From a virus: a DNA stretch of 56,448 bases. Below, one piece after another: positions 45,228-52,192 of this stretch. Position 1 is the first letter of the stretch. The number at the start of each line of letters is the position of its first letter. The DNA is taken from positions 1 through 56,448 of the IMG/VR virus record IMGVR_UViG_3300046804_006442; one strand, written 5' to 3'. Both the position numbers and the translations under genes were made by a program. The notes beneath the pieces are model-generated. The model searched no databases. It was not told the origin of the DNA and worked only from the letters and a program-made list of their open reading frames with translations.

Positions 45228-45800
45228 ATGAAAACTACATTCTTGATCGGTGATACGCATTTTGGACACGCCAATATCTGCCGTTTTCCGGCCTCAGACG
45301 GTCGCGGAAAACTACGTCCCTGGGATGACGTGGCAGACATGGACGAGGCCATGGTCGAAAAATACAATGCCAAGGTCGGACCAAATGACAAATGTTATTT
45401 CCTAGGTGATGTGTGTATCAACCGAAGAGCCCTGCCTATACTGGGTCGTCTCAACGGCGACAAGGTCCTGATCAAGGGCAATCATGACATCTTCAATCTA
45501 GCCGACTATGCGCCCTACTTCCGGGATATCCGGGCCTATCATGTCATGAATGGCATGATCCTGAGCCATATCCCGGTGCATGAATCGGCACTGTATCGCT
45601 TTGGTGCCAACATACACGGTCACCTGCATGACAAGCGAGTCATGCTGGCCGACGGTAGCGGGATCGATCCACGCTATATTACCGTGAGCGTGGAGCAGAC
45701 CGACTATGCGCCCATCAGCTTGGATGAAGTGCAGGATCGTATCCGGGCCCAGGGTGGGGTAGTAGGTTTCCGTAATGGCAATGGACCACAGGTGGACTAG
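45228..45800 (+). CDS. Calcineurin-like metallophosphoesterase
   Basis: 190 residues. The metal-binding motifs are in order: IGDTHFGHANI (7-17), FLGDVCINRR, IKGNHDIF (near 84), SHIPVHE (near 112) and NIHGHLHDKR (near 127). The fold cleaves phosphodiesters or removes 2',3'-cyclic phosphate and other phosphates. With RtcB and a CX5R phosphatase nearby, an RNA end-healing role is conceivable, but this is inference. Confidence 0.88.
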   Translation: MKTTFLIGDTHFGHANICRFPASDGRGKLRPWDDVADMDEAMVEKYNAKVGPNDKCYFLGDVCINRRALPILGRLNGDKVLIKGNHDIFNLADYAPYFRDIRAYHVMNGMILSHIPVHESALYRFGANIHGHLHDKRVMLADGSGIDPRYITVSVEQTDYAPISLDEVQDRIRAQGGVVGFRNGNGPQVD

Positions 45801-45801
45801 C

Positions 45802-46029
45802 ATGAGATCTGCACATAGAAAACATGGTGATCAACTGCCCTGGCGGATTCGTTTCGCTTGGTTTCCGGTATATATCTATGACTCCCATGAAGAACGCTGG
45901 TACTCGGTATGGTGGGAACGCTATACCGAACAGCGTACTTGGATAGTCAAAGAACGTCCTACCAAGTTTGGTTACCACATAACCTGCGGTGCGTGGGAAG
46001 TACAACGCAAGATGATAAAGAAATGCTAA
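45802..46029 (+). CDS. Small hypothetical protein
   Basis: 75 residues from ATG 45802, two bases after the phosphoesterase stop; ATGs at 45775 and 45781 would overlap it. Aromatic and basic (WRIRFAWFPVYIYDSHEERW). No family known. Confidence 0.5.
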   Translation: MRSAHRKHGDQLPWRIRFAWFPVYIYDSHEERWYSVWWERYTEQRTWIVKERPTKFGYHITCGAWEVQRKMIKKC

Positions 46030-46136
46030 TGGGTGGCTACCGACCCAGGCCTCTGCTATGTACGCTGAATGGGGTGGGGTGATTAGTTATAATCGAGCCG
46101 CGATAACCTGATGATCGCACCGGATACGGTAACCGG

Positions 46137-46142
46137 TAAATA
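46137..46142 (+). promoter_or_regulatory. T4-type late promoter-like TAAATA, leaderless
   Basis: TAAATA, 7 nt, ATG 46150. This supports the shorter start for the exported gene. Confidence 0.5.
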
Positions 46143-46149
46143 CCCAGTT

Positions 46150-46347
46150 ATGACTTTGGCACAATTCATGATTATGTTATTGGTGTTGGGGGCGGTTGGC
46201 CCAGATGCCGGCGCCTATCAAGTGCGTCGAGTCTGCGAGGAAGTCATGACCAAACAAGGTCGTAAAGAGTATTGTCGAACCGTGTTAGACAACAGCGTCA
46301 AACCCGTGGATGAGAAAGACAAAAAGGACAAAGCAAAAAATAAATAG
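46150..46347 (+). CDS. Small exported protein
   Basis: 65 residues from ATG 46150, as the late promoter core lies 7 nt before it; ATG 46111 would add 13 residues. The N-terminal TLAQFMIMLLVLGAVGPDAG is a signal peptide, ending near AGA. The mature part has two cysteines and a Lys/Asp tail. It is probably secreted to the periplasm; function unknown. Confidence 0.55.
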   Translation: MTLAQFMIMLLVLGAVGPDAGAYQVRRVCEEVMTKQGRKEYCRTVLDNSVKPVDEKDKKDKAKNK

Positions 46348-46482
46348 AAATATGCTGTGCGGGGGTAAGCCCCAGGTGGCGCTGGTTTTCTATCTGCCTG
46401 AAGGTTGTTGCCGTGAAAGACGCAAGGTCAGTCGCAGACATCACACGCCCCGGCGGTTGCGACATATATTTGGGAGTTTGAT

Positions 46483-46617
46483 ATGCCAGATGATGATGTA
46501 AGAGCCAGAGTCAGCGTACAAACACCTTGGTTCAAATTGTTTGTGGACCGGATAGACTGGAAAGAGGTCGTGGTAGTAGGCATGGTGTTGTTGACCATAG
46601 TTTATTTGGTCCGGTAA
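46483..46617 (+). CDS. Small single-span membrane protein
   Basis: 44 residues. Acidic N-terminus (PDDDVRARVS), then a membrane segment (VVVVGMVLLTIVYLV) at the C-terminus, so it is probably a C-tail anchored peptide. It has a GGGAG ribosome site and ends just upstream of the tmRNA acceptor part. Confidence 0.6.
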   Translation: MPDDDVRARVSVQTPWFKLFVDRIDWKEVVVVGMVLLTIVYLVR

Positions 46618-46629
46618 GAATTGCTGTAT

Positions 46630-46912
46630 GAAGCAGATCCAAAGACGGACAAGACAGGGGTTCGACTCCCCTCCAGTCCACCAGAAAGTATACTGCATAG
46701 GTTTTTGCGGATGGCGCCATCCAACACAATTCAGTAGTATACTTTCTAATGGGCTGGTCATGGTATCGATTGACGGACAAGTAGACGAGTGGACAGCAGG
46801 GTAGGCGAAGACCCTAAATCTAGCGAAACTATAGACGCTAACGACGATCTATTCGCACAGGCCGCGTAAAACCGGCTGCTGAGGCAGGAATGCCAAGAAA
46901 CAGAAAATCCAG
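46630..46912 (+). ncRNA. ssrA: Circularly permuted (two-piece) tmRNA
   Basis: The 3' acceptor part comes first: CGGACAAGACAGGGG, T-arm TTCGACT, then CCAGTCC-A-CCA ending at 46683. A 67-nt spacer (46684-46750), bracketed by AGAAAGTATACT/AGTATACTTTCT, would fold as a hairpin and be removed. The 5' part starts GGGCTGG at 46751, pairing with CCAGTCC in seven pairs, then a tmRNA-like TGGTATCGATTGACGG. The tag reading frame GCT AAC GAC GAT CTA TTC GCA CAG GCC GCG TAA (46837-46869) gives ANDDLFAQAA. This class rescues stalled ribosomes. No smpB is in this window. Confidence 0.95.
46837..46869 (+). other. tmRNA tag reading frame (ANDDLFAQAA)
   Basis: The resume codon GCT follows ATAGAC, as GCA follows ATAGTC in E. 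coli tmRNA. The tag ends in two alanines and a TAA, as expected for a proteolysis tag; AQAA replaces the common ALAA end. Confidence 0.92.
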
Positions 46913-46913
46913 A

Positions 46914-46940
46914 AATAGGCTCTTCGGAGCCTATTTTTTT
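46914..46940 (+). terminator. Intrinsic terminator of the tmRNA gene
   Basis: The stem AATAGGCTC/GAGCCTATT with a stable TTCG tetraloop is followed by seven T. Confidence 0.95.
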
Positions 46941-46967
46941 GACAACAGATCCCGTGGATAGTAAAAT
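46939..46967 (+). promoter_or_regulatory. Sigma70-type promoter of the peroxiredoxin gene
   Basis: TTGACA, 17 nt, TAAAAT (46962-46967). The -35 shares its first T residues with the tmRNA terminator tract. Confidence 0.7.
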
Positions 46968-46990
46968 TGTTCTTTGAGAAAGGAAATCTT

Positions 46991-47527
46991 ATGCCCTATT
47001 TTGCACCTGACAACGTGACCTTTGCCTTCAGGCAAGGAGATGAAGCCCCCGCGGGTGGTGGTTGCCCCATCGGTGGTGAGTTTGTTTACCGAACCAGCCG
47101 AGAACTGTTTGGCGGTAAACGTGTGATCGTGTTTAGCCTACCCGGCGCTTTCACACCCACCTGCAGCACCTACCAACTGCCCGGCTTTGAAGAACGCTAT
47201 GATGAGTTCCGGGCTCGCGGCATCGACGAGATCTATTGTTGCAGCGTCAACGATGCTTTTGTCATGAACGCCTGGGCCCAGCAGCTGGGTATCCAGAAGG
47301 TCAAGATGCTGCCCGATGGCAATGGTGACTTCACGCGCCTCATGGGCATGCTGGTCAGCAAAAGCCAGCTGGGTTTCGGTCAGCGCAGCCATCGTTATGC
47401 CATGATCCTTACCGACATGGTACGCGAGAAATTGTTCGTGGAACCCGGACGCGAAGACAATTTCGGCAGCGATCCCTATGGGGAGAGCAGCCCAGAAAAC
47501 GTCCTGAAGTATCTCCAGTCGCAGTAA
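46991..47527 (+). CDS. Peroxiredoxin (Prx5-like)
   Basis: 178 residues from ATG 46991, with AAAGGAA upstream; a start at 46967 would lie inside the promoter. LPGAFTPTCSTYQLPGF (near 52) holds the peroxidatic Cys in the PxxxTxxC motif. The sequence continues with a Prx5-type resolving region (IDEIYCCSVNDAFVMNAW) and later RYAMILTD. It would reduce H2O2 or organic peroxides in the infected cell. It sits between the tmRNA and a bidirectional terminator. Confidence 0.88.
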   Translation: MPYFAPDNVTFAFRQGDEAPAGGGCPIGGEFVYRTSRELFGGKRVIVFSLPGAFTPTCSTYQLPGFEERYDEFRARGIDEIYCCSVNDAFVMNAWAQQLGIQKVKMLPDGNGDFTRLMGMLVSKSQLGFGQRSHRYAMILTDMVREKLFVEPGREDNFGSDPYGESSPENVLKYLQSQ

Positions 47528-47529
47528 TG

Positions 47530-47553
47530 AAAAGCCCGCAACAGCGGGCTTTT
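47530..47553. terminator. Bidirectional intrinsic terminator
   Basis: The stem AAAAGCCCGC/GCGGGCTTTT with loop AACA is symmetric and serves the peroxiredoxin gene and the minus-strand HNH gene. Confidence 0.93.
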
Positions 47554-47826
47554 CTATTTGTATCCTATGCGATTGAGTATGTTGATGGCCCGGCGCCGCA
47601 GCTGATCCTCAAACTCGCTTTCGTTCAGCACACCCTTGGCCAGATTGCATTTGCGGCAGGTGACCTGCAGATTGGCCAGGCTGGTCGCCCCACCTCGAGC
47701 TTCGGGTATGACATGGTCCAAGTGGATCTCCTGGCCCACTAGATCTTCACCGCAATAGACACAGCGAGGCCCATCGCGTTCGATCACCATGCGGCGTAGA
47801 TTGGTTGGTATGCGGGCTTTGGGCAT
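47554..47826 (-). CDS. HNH endonuclease, small
   Basis: 90 residues. RCVYCGEDLVGQEIHLDHVI (21-40) gives the first Cys pair and the catalytic His-Asp-His region, followed by GGATSLANLQVTCRKCN (near 46) with the second Cys pair, a textbook HNH with zinc. Leaderless late-type promoter TAAATA with 4 nt to the start on the minus strand. It could be a free-standing homing or DNA-processing nuclease. Confidence 0.9.
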   Translation of the reverse strand: MPKARIPTNLRRMVIERDGPRCVYCGEDLVGQEIHLDHVIPEARGGATSLANLQVTCRKCNLAKGVLNESEFEDQLRRRAINILNRIGYK

Positions 47827-47830
47827 CAGG

Positions 47831-47836
47831 TATTTA
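47831..47836 (-). promoter_or_regulatory. T4-type late promoter of the HNH gene, leaderless
   Basis: TAAATA on the minus strand, 4 nt before the start codon. Confidence 0.5.
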
Positions 47837-47852
47837 CTCGGAGTAAATAGCG

Positions 47853-47881
47853 TTGACGTTCAAAAGCGGTTGTCGTATAAT
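47853..47881 (+). promoter_or_regulatory. Sigma70-type promoter
   Basis: TTGACG, 17 nt, TATAAT (47876-47881), before the 47909 gene with AGGAG. Confidence 0.85.
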
Positions 47882-47908
47882 AGAAAATACTCACTACCAG
47901 GAGCCACC

Positions 47909-48088
47909 ATGCAATGTCAATTCATCTCTTCGCGCCAAGTGGGTGGGCGTAATCTCAAGCTATTCCGCATCGGCGAATATCAATACGAGATCTGTGAGCT
48001 ATTGCTGGGTGAATTCCGGCGCATCCGCTTGCTGATCGGGGTGGATTACGATGGTGCGCAAGCGGCTCTTGCTGCGGAACGCGGATAA
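47909..48088 (+). CDS. Small hypothetical protein
   Basis: 59 residues from ATG 47909. Basic beta-rich N-terminus (QFISSRQVGGRNLKLFRIGE) and a helical tail (YDGAQAALAAE). The family is unknown. Confidence 0.6.
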   Translation: MQCQFISSRQVGGRNLKLFRIGEYQYEICELLLGEFRRIRLLIGVDYDGAQAALAAERG

Positions 48089-48128
48089 TTCCCTGCAGAA
48101 TCAAGCACTTAGCACGCCTATACACAGG

Positions 48129-48157
48129 TTGACCAAAAACGCCAATTCCGGTATAAT
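48129..48157 (+). promoter_or_regulatory. Sigma70-type promoter
   Basis: TTGACC, 17 nt, TATAAT (48152-48157). Confidence 0.88.
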
Positions 48158-48185
48158 AGCTCTATACTAACAGAACGGAGCAGGT

Positions 48186-48512
48186 ATGCAAACTCGTGAA
48201 TTGGAACGCGCAAAGGCACCCTGGGCCTGGGTAGCAGCCCGCGATGCTCGCCAGCGCAGCCTTGCAGCCCAGAGCCATTATACCCAGGCCCAGCAGGTTG
48301 CTGCCGAACGCATGCGCCTGGTCTTGGAATGTGTCTACGCCAACCGTAAGACCTACGTAACATACCGCCAGAAATTCATCTCGGTCAAGGTAGAGGCTGC
48401 CTTGGTTCGCGATCGTCGTGCTCTGCGAGAAATGGAAACTGAATGGGCCCAGCTGGGCTACGAAAAACTCGTTACAGATCAAGGGGTTACCTACCGTATC
48501 CCGCGCCAATAA
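48186..48512 (+). CDS. Helical hypothetical protein
   Basis: 108 residues, nearly all helix with Ala/Arg/Gln composition, so probably a coiled coil or three-helix bundle. A good AACGGAG site is upstream. It resembles small phage regulators but carries no named domain. Confidence 0.6.
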   Translation: MQTRELERAKAPWAWVAARDARQRSLAAQSHYTQAQQVAAERMRLVLECVYANRKTYVTYRQKFISVKVEAALVRDRRALREMETEWAQLGYEKLVTDQGVTYRIPRQ

Positions 48513-48517
48513 TTCAG

Positions 48518-48546
48518 TTGACCAGAAATGCAGGTCACGCTACAAT
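48518..48546 (+). promoter_or_regulatory. Sigma70-type promoter
   Basis: TTGACC, 17 nt, TACAAT (48541-48546), in the GTTGACCAGAAAT context. Confidence 0.86.
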
Positions 48547-48573
48547 AGTCCTACACTAACAAACGGAGCACAA

Positions 48574-48768
48574 ATGAACAAGTTCGCGCAGCAAGTCCGC
48601 CAAGTCATCAATAGCCTGGATGCCGAGCACCGCACCGTGGTCGCTGACAGCCTGAGCTTCAGCGATGGCACCCTGGCCAGTTTTGAACTGGAGCTCACTG
48701 CGGCGCGCTGGGAGCATCCGGCCCTGCCGGTTGAAGAAATCATGCAGCAAGTCCTGGTTGACCAGTAA
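48574..48768 (+). CDS. Small acidic hypothetical protein
   Basis: 64 helical residues ending VLVDQ. The last codons (GTT GAC CAG) overlap the -35 of the next promoter. No family is recognised. Confidence 0.6.
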   Translation: MNKFAQQVRQVINSLDAEHRTVVADSLSFSDGTLASFELELTAARWEHPALPVEEIMQQVLVDQ

Positions 48769-48786
48769 TCTCAACCCCCATATAAT
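48758..48786 (+). promoter_or_regulatory. Sigma70-type promoter of the MoxR operon
   Basis: TTGACC, 17 nt, TATAAT (48781-48786). The -35 doubles as coding sequence for the C-terminal Val-Asp of the upstream gene. Confidence 0.88.
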
Positions 48787-48825
48787 AGCATCACGTTCGT
48801 TACATAACCAAGAAAGGAAAGCCCT

Positions 48826-49911
48826 ATGTCTGACAATCGCACTGTTACTTCAATCGGCGCCCACAAGGCCATCCGCAAATGTTTCAACAAGAAACGCCCG
48901 CTGTTCCTCTGGGGTCCGCCCGGCATCGGCAAGTCCGACGTGGTCGCCGAGATCACGCAGGAGATGGGTGGTTTCATGATCGACCTGCGCCTGGGTCAGA
49001 TGGATCCCACTGATATCCGTGGTATCCCGTTCTACAACAAAGACACCGGCTTGATGGACTGGGCTCCGCCCGTGGACCTGCCGAACGCTGAGCTGGCTGC
49101 TCAGTATCCTATTATCGTCCTGTTCATGGACGAGATGAACTCGGCTGCCCCGGCCGTGCAGGCTGCGGCATATCAGCTGGTGCTGAATCGCCGGATCGGC
49201 AAGTATCGCCTGCCCGACAACGTGGTCATGATCGCTGCTGGTAACCGTGAGTCGGACAAGGGCGTCACGTTCCGTATGCCGACCCCGCTGGCCAATCGTT
49301 TCGTGCACATCGAAATGCGCCCGGATTTCGCTGCCTGGCAGGAATGGGCTGTGAAGAACCAGGTCCACAAGGACGTGGTGGGTTACCTGACCTTTGCCAA
49401 ACAGGACCTGTATGACTTTGATGCCAAGAGCTCGAGCCGTGCATTTGCCACGCCGCGCAGCTGGTGCTTCGTCAGCAATCTCCTGGAAGACGAGGACATG
49501 GACGATGTCACTGCTACCGACTTGATCGCTGGCACTGTGGGCGAAGGCCTGGCTGTGAAGTTCATGCAGCATCGCAAGATCGCGGGTCGCTTGCCCAAGC
49601 CCGAAGACATCCTGGCTGGCAAGGAGAAGGATCTCAAGGTCAAGGAAGTGTCGGCGATGTATTCGCTGGTGATTTCCATGTGCTACGAGCTCAAGAACGC
49701 TGTGGATACCAAGGTCGCTGACAAAGAGTTCCACGCCATGTCCGATAACTTCTTCGGCTACATGATGAAGAACTTCGAGACCGAGCTGGTGATCATGGGT
49801 GCGCGGATCGCGCTTACCACGTATAACCTGCCGTTCCAGCCCACCAAGTTGAAGAACTTCAACGAGTTCCACGACAAATACGGCAAGTATATCCTCCAGG
49901 CCAACTCGTAA
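48826..49911 (+). CDS. MoxR-family AAA+ ATPase
   Basis: 361 residues. Walker A FLWGPPGIGKSDV (near 27-39), Walker B PIIVLFMDEMNSA (about 96-108), sensor-like MIAAGNRES (near 136) and an Arg-finger region (TPLANRFVHIEM) define the MoxR group. MoxR proteins act with VWA partners as chaperones for complex assembly or metal insertion. The VWA gene lies downstream at 50607, with two small genes between. It may act in phage particle assembly or host remodelling. Confidence 0.9.
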   Translation: MSDNRTVTSIGAHKAIRKCFNKKRPLFLWGPPGIGKSDVVAEITQEMGGFMIDLRLGQMDPTDIRGIPFYNKDTGLMDWAPPVDLPNAELAAQYPIIVLFMDEMNSAAPAVQAAAYQLVLNRRIGKYRLPDNVVMIAAGNRESDKGVTFRMPTPLANRFVHIEMRPDFAAWQEWAVKNQVHKDVVGYLTFAKQDLYDFDAKSSSRAFATPRSWCFVSNLLEDEDMDDVTATDLIAGTVGEGLAVKFMQHRKIAGRLPKPEDILAGKEKDLKVKEVSAMYSLVISMCYELKNAVDTKVADKEFHAMSDNFFGYMMKNFETELVIMGARIALTTYNLPFQPTKLKNFNEFHDKYGKYILQANS

Positions 49912-49921
49912 TTGGCTACAC

Positions 49922-49974
49922 GGGGTCGGATCAGACGCGAAAGCGGACATAGGGCTATGTCAGATCCGACCCCT
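49922..49974 (+). promoter_or_regulatory. Long hairpin enclosing a start codon
   Basis: The 11-bp stem GGGGTCGGATC/GATCCGACCCC is followed by TTCTTTT. Inside, GACATAG/CTATGTC forms a second hairpin holding the ATG 49957. It may terminate the MoxR transcript and also occlude translation of the next gene. Confidence 0.6.
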
Positions 49975-50199
49975 TCTTTTACCTGTGTCTGCAAAGAATG
50001 GCGGCCCTATAGCTACTCGGGAGTCCGCAATACCTTGGAGAACACTCACAAAGAGTTTGGGTTTATCAACCGACAAAAATGGTATTTCCGGACTCGGGAC
50101 ATACTCGATGATCACGGATCGCTCGTGGGTTATGCCATAGATTTTTACTTTTCCAATCCGCACGATGCTATGATTTTCGCCCTTAAATATCTAGAATGA
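49957..50199 (+). CDS. Small hypothetical protein
   Basis: 80 residues. N-terminal CVCKEWRPYSYS then a FINRQKWYFRTRD beta segment and a final DFYFSNPHDAMIFALKYLE, similar in pattern to endings at 43605 and 50196. Its start codon is inside a hairpin, and the end overlaps the next gene by ATGA. Confidence 0.55.
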   Translation: MSDPTPSFTCVCKEWRPYSYSGVRNTLENTHKEFGFINRQKWYFRTRDILDDHGSLVGYAIDFYFSNPHDAMIFALKYLE

Positions 50200-50567
50200 A
50201 ATACTCAACACAAAAGCTCGACGGGCGATATAGCTACAACGATCGCTTCCAATACATGGTCGCCTTCCGAGAACGCATGGATCTGGATCAAGGCCCCCTT
50301 GAGTTCAATCGCGCACTGCAATGGTGCATCCAGACCTGGGGTTGGACCGCTGAAGTCCAGCAATATTATGAGATCATACGCTGGGCCCAGGTGTCGATAG
50401 TGCAGACCCAACCTGTACGCTGGGTCAAGACCCCGGATATCAAGCTTCCCCCGGAGTGCAATCCCTGTTGGACCTGGAGCAATGGTTTCGATGACCTGCG
50501 TATCTACTTGAAAAGCGGGGCAGAATTAGCGTTTTTCCAGCTGGCGCACCCGGTTGACCAGAAATAA
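50196..50567 (+). CDS. Hypothetical protein
   Basis: 123 residues, basic N-terminus (YSTQKLDGRYSYNDRFQYM), aromatic middle, and a C-terminal DLRIYLKSGAELAFFQLAH that matches the endings noted above. The last codons form the -35 of the next promoter (Val-Asp-Gln-Lys). Unknown function. Confidence 0.6.
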   Translation: MKYSTQKLDGRYSYNDRFQYMVAFRERMDLDQGPLEFNRALQWCIQTWGWTAEVQQYYEIIRWAQVSIVQTQPVRWVKTPDIKLPPECNPCWTWSNGFDDLRIYLKSGAELAFFQLAHPVDQK

Positions 50568-50582
50568 CGATTCCCGTATAAT
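50554..50582 (+). promoter_or_regulatory. Sigma70-type promoter of the VWA gene
   Basis: TTGACC, 17 nt, TATAAT (50577-50582), followed by AAGGAG and ATG 50607. Confidence 0.88.
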
Positions 50583-50606
50583 ACTGAAACAATGCAAGGA
50601 GCCCAT

Positions 50607-51935
50607 ATGTCATACAATTTGCAAAATCGTTCCAACGTGCTGCATGCTGCGGTCAAAGGCACCCAGAACAAAGATGACGCCAAACGTTTCGCTAACCTGA
50701 TCGGTCCCATGGATCCCAAACTGGACCGTGAAGTGCGCGAGCTACTGGTCACTGCCCGCGTGGGTATGCTACTCAAGTCCAGCTTCTTTGGTAACTTGGC
50801 CACGCGGCTCAAGTTGGTCAATGCCGACGAGTGGTGCGCGACCGCTGCCACAGATGGTCGTCACTTCTACTACAATACCCGCTTCATCAAAATGCTGCGA
50901 CCCCGTGAGATCGAATTCCTGTTCGGACATGAGGTCCTGCACTGCGTTTATGACCACTTTGGTCGCCGCGGTGATCGCGATCCCCAGATCTGGAATTGCG
51001 CCAATGACTTCTGCGTCAACGGTGACCTCAAGAAACACAAGGTCGGTGAGTTCATCACTTCGGTGCCGTGCCTGTATGACGACAAGTATGATGGCATGAG
51101 CTCGGAGCAGGTCTACGATGATCTCATGAAGAATGTGCAACAGATCACCCTGGACCAGCTGCTGGATAAACTGCTGGACGATCACCTGGACGGCGATGAC
51201 GACAGCGACGGCGGTGGCGACCAAGACGGCGAGGGCAAAGAAGGCAAAGGCAAGGGCCGTCCCAAACTCAGCGAAGAAGAAAAACAACAGATCCGCGATG
51301 AGATCAAGGAGGCTGTGCTCAGCGCGGCCCAGACCTGTAGCGCCGGCGACTTGCCCCTGGGTGTGCGACGCATGATCCAGGACCTAACCGAACCCAAGAT
51401 GAACTGGCGCGAGCTGATCCGCCAGCAGATCCAGAGCACTGTCAAGAGCGACTTTACTTGGATGCGGGCGAGCCGTAAAGGCTGGCACATGGACGCGGTC
51501 ATGCCGGGCATGAAGACCACTGACGCTATCGATATCGTGATCTTCCTGGACATGTCAGGTTCCATCGGTGAGGAACAGGCTCGGGACTTTATCTCCGAGA
51601 TCAAAGGCATCATGGAAACGTTTGAAAACTACCGTATCCATATCGCATGCTTTGATACTGAGGTCTACAACCCGCAACAGTATGACAGCGAAAACCTTGA
51701 GGACATCGCCGAATACCAGCTGGACGGTGGTGGCGGCACCATGTTTGAGTGCATGTTCAAGTATCTCAAGGACCAGAGCATCGAGCCCAAAAAGATGATC
51801 GTGTTCACTGACGGCTACCCCTGCGGCAGCTGGGGTGATCCCAACTACTGCGACACTGTTTGGATCATCCATGGTGATCCCAATCCCAATCCGCCCTTTG
51901 GTGTGTTCGCGCTCTACGACGATCACCGTAACTAG
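50607..51935 (+). CDS. VWA-domain, metallopeptidase-like partner of MoxR
   Basis: 442 residues from ATG 50607, with AAGGAG about 7 nt upstream. The N-terminal part carries EFLFGHEVLHCVYDHFGRRG with an HExxH zinc motif (108-112). A Lys/Asp/Gly-rich acidic linker follows (about 195-225). The C-terminal VWA domain has IVIFLDMSGSIGEEQ, the MIDAS DxSxS motif, and later FDTEVYNPQQ and VFTDGYP. The layout matches the DUF2201/VWA-metallopeptidase proteins that pair with MoxR ATPases. Confidence 0.88.
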   Translation: MSYNLQNRSNVLHAAVKGTQNKDDAKRFANLIGPMDPKLDREVRELLVTARVGMLLKSSFFGNLATRLKLVNADEWCATAATDGRHFYYNTRFIKMLRPREIEFLFGHEVLHCVYDHFGRRGDRDPQIWNCANDFCVNGDLKKHKVGEFITSVPCLYDDKYDGMSSEQVYDDLMKNVQQITLDQLLDKLLDDHLDGDDDSDGGGDQDGEGKEGKGKGRPKLSEEEKQQIRDEIKEAVLSAAQTCSAGDLPLGVRRMIQDLTEPKMNWRELIRQQIQSTVKSDFTWMRASRKGWHMDAVMPGMKTTDAIDIVIFLDMSGSIGEEQARDFISEIKGIMETFENYRIHIACFDTEVYNPQQYDSENLEDIAEYQLDGGGGTMFECMFKYLKDQSIEPKKMIVFTDGYPCGSWGDPNYCDTVWIIHGDPNPNPPFGVFALYDDHRN

Positions 51936-51947
51936 GTTGTCCAAAAT

Positions 51948-51977
51948 AGCCCCGGGATTTATTCCCGGGGCTTTTTC
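51948..51977 (+). terminator. Intrinsic terminator
   Basis: The stem AGCCCCGGGA/TCCCGGGGCT with a 5-nt loop is followed by TTTTTC. Confidence 0.93.
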
Positions 51978-51983
51978 TTGGCG

Positions 51984-51989
51984 TAAATA
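51984..51989 (+). promoter_or_regulatory. T4-type late promoter, leaderless
   Basis: TAAATA plus TCTGC and ATG 51995; identical to the element at 35190. Confidence 0.6.
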
Positions 51990-51994
51990 TCTGC

Positions 51995-52192
51995 ATGGAT
52001 ACTCAACTCACAGTGGCTGACATAGCCAACATCAAAACCTTATTGGAAGCTGCATGTGCTCGTGGCGCATTCAGGGCCAATGAAATGAGTCAAGTAGGTA
52101 CCATCTATGACAAGGTAGATCGATTCCTACAGCAAGCTTCGCAACAATCACAGCAATCCGATACACCCACACAAGGAGAACCCAATGCTTAA
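51995..52192 (+). CDS. Small helical hypothetical protein
   Basis: 65 residues, leaderless start, mostly helical with a Gln/Ser-rich tail (QQASQQSQQSDTPTQGE). Its end overlaps the next gene by 8 nt. Function unknown. Confidence 0.6.
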   Translation: MDTQLTVADIANIKTLLEAACARGAFRANEMSQVGTIYDKVDRFLQQASQQSQQSDTPTQGEPNA

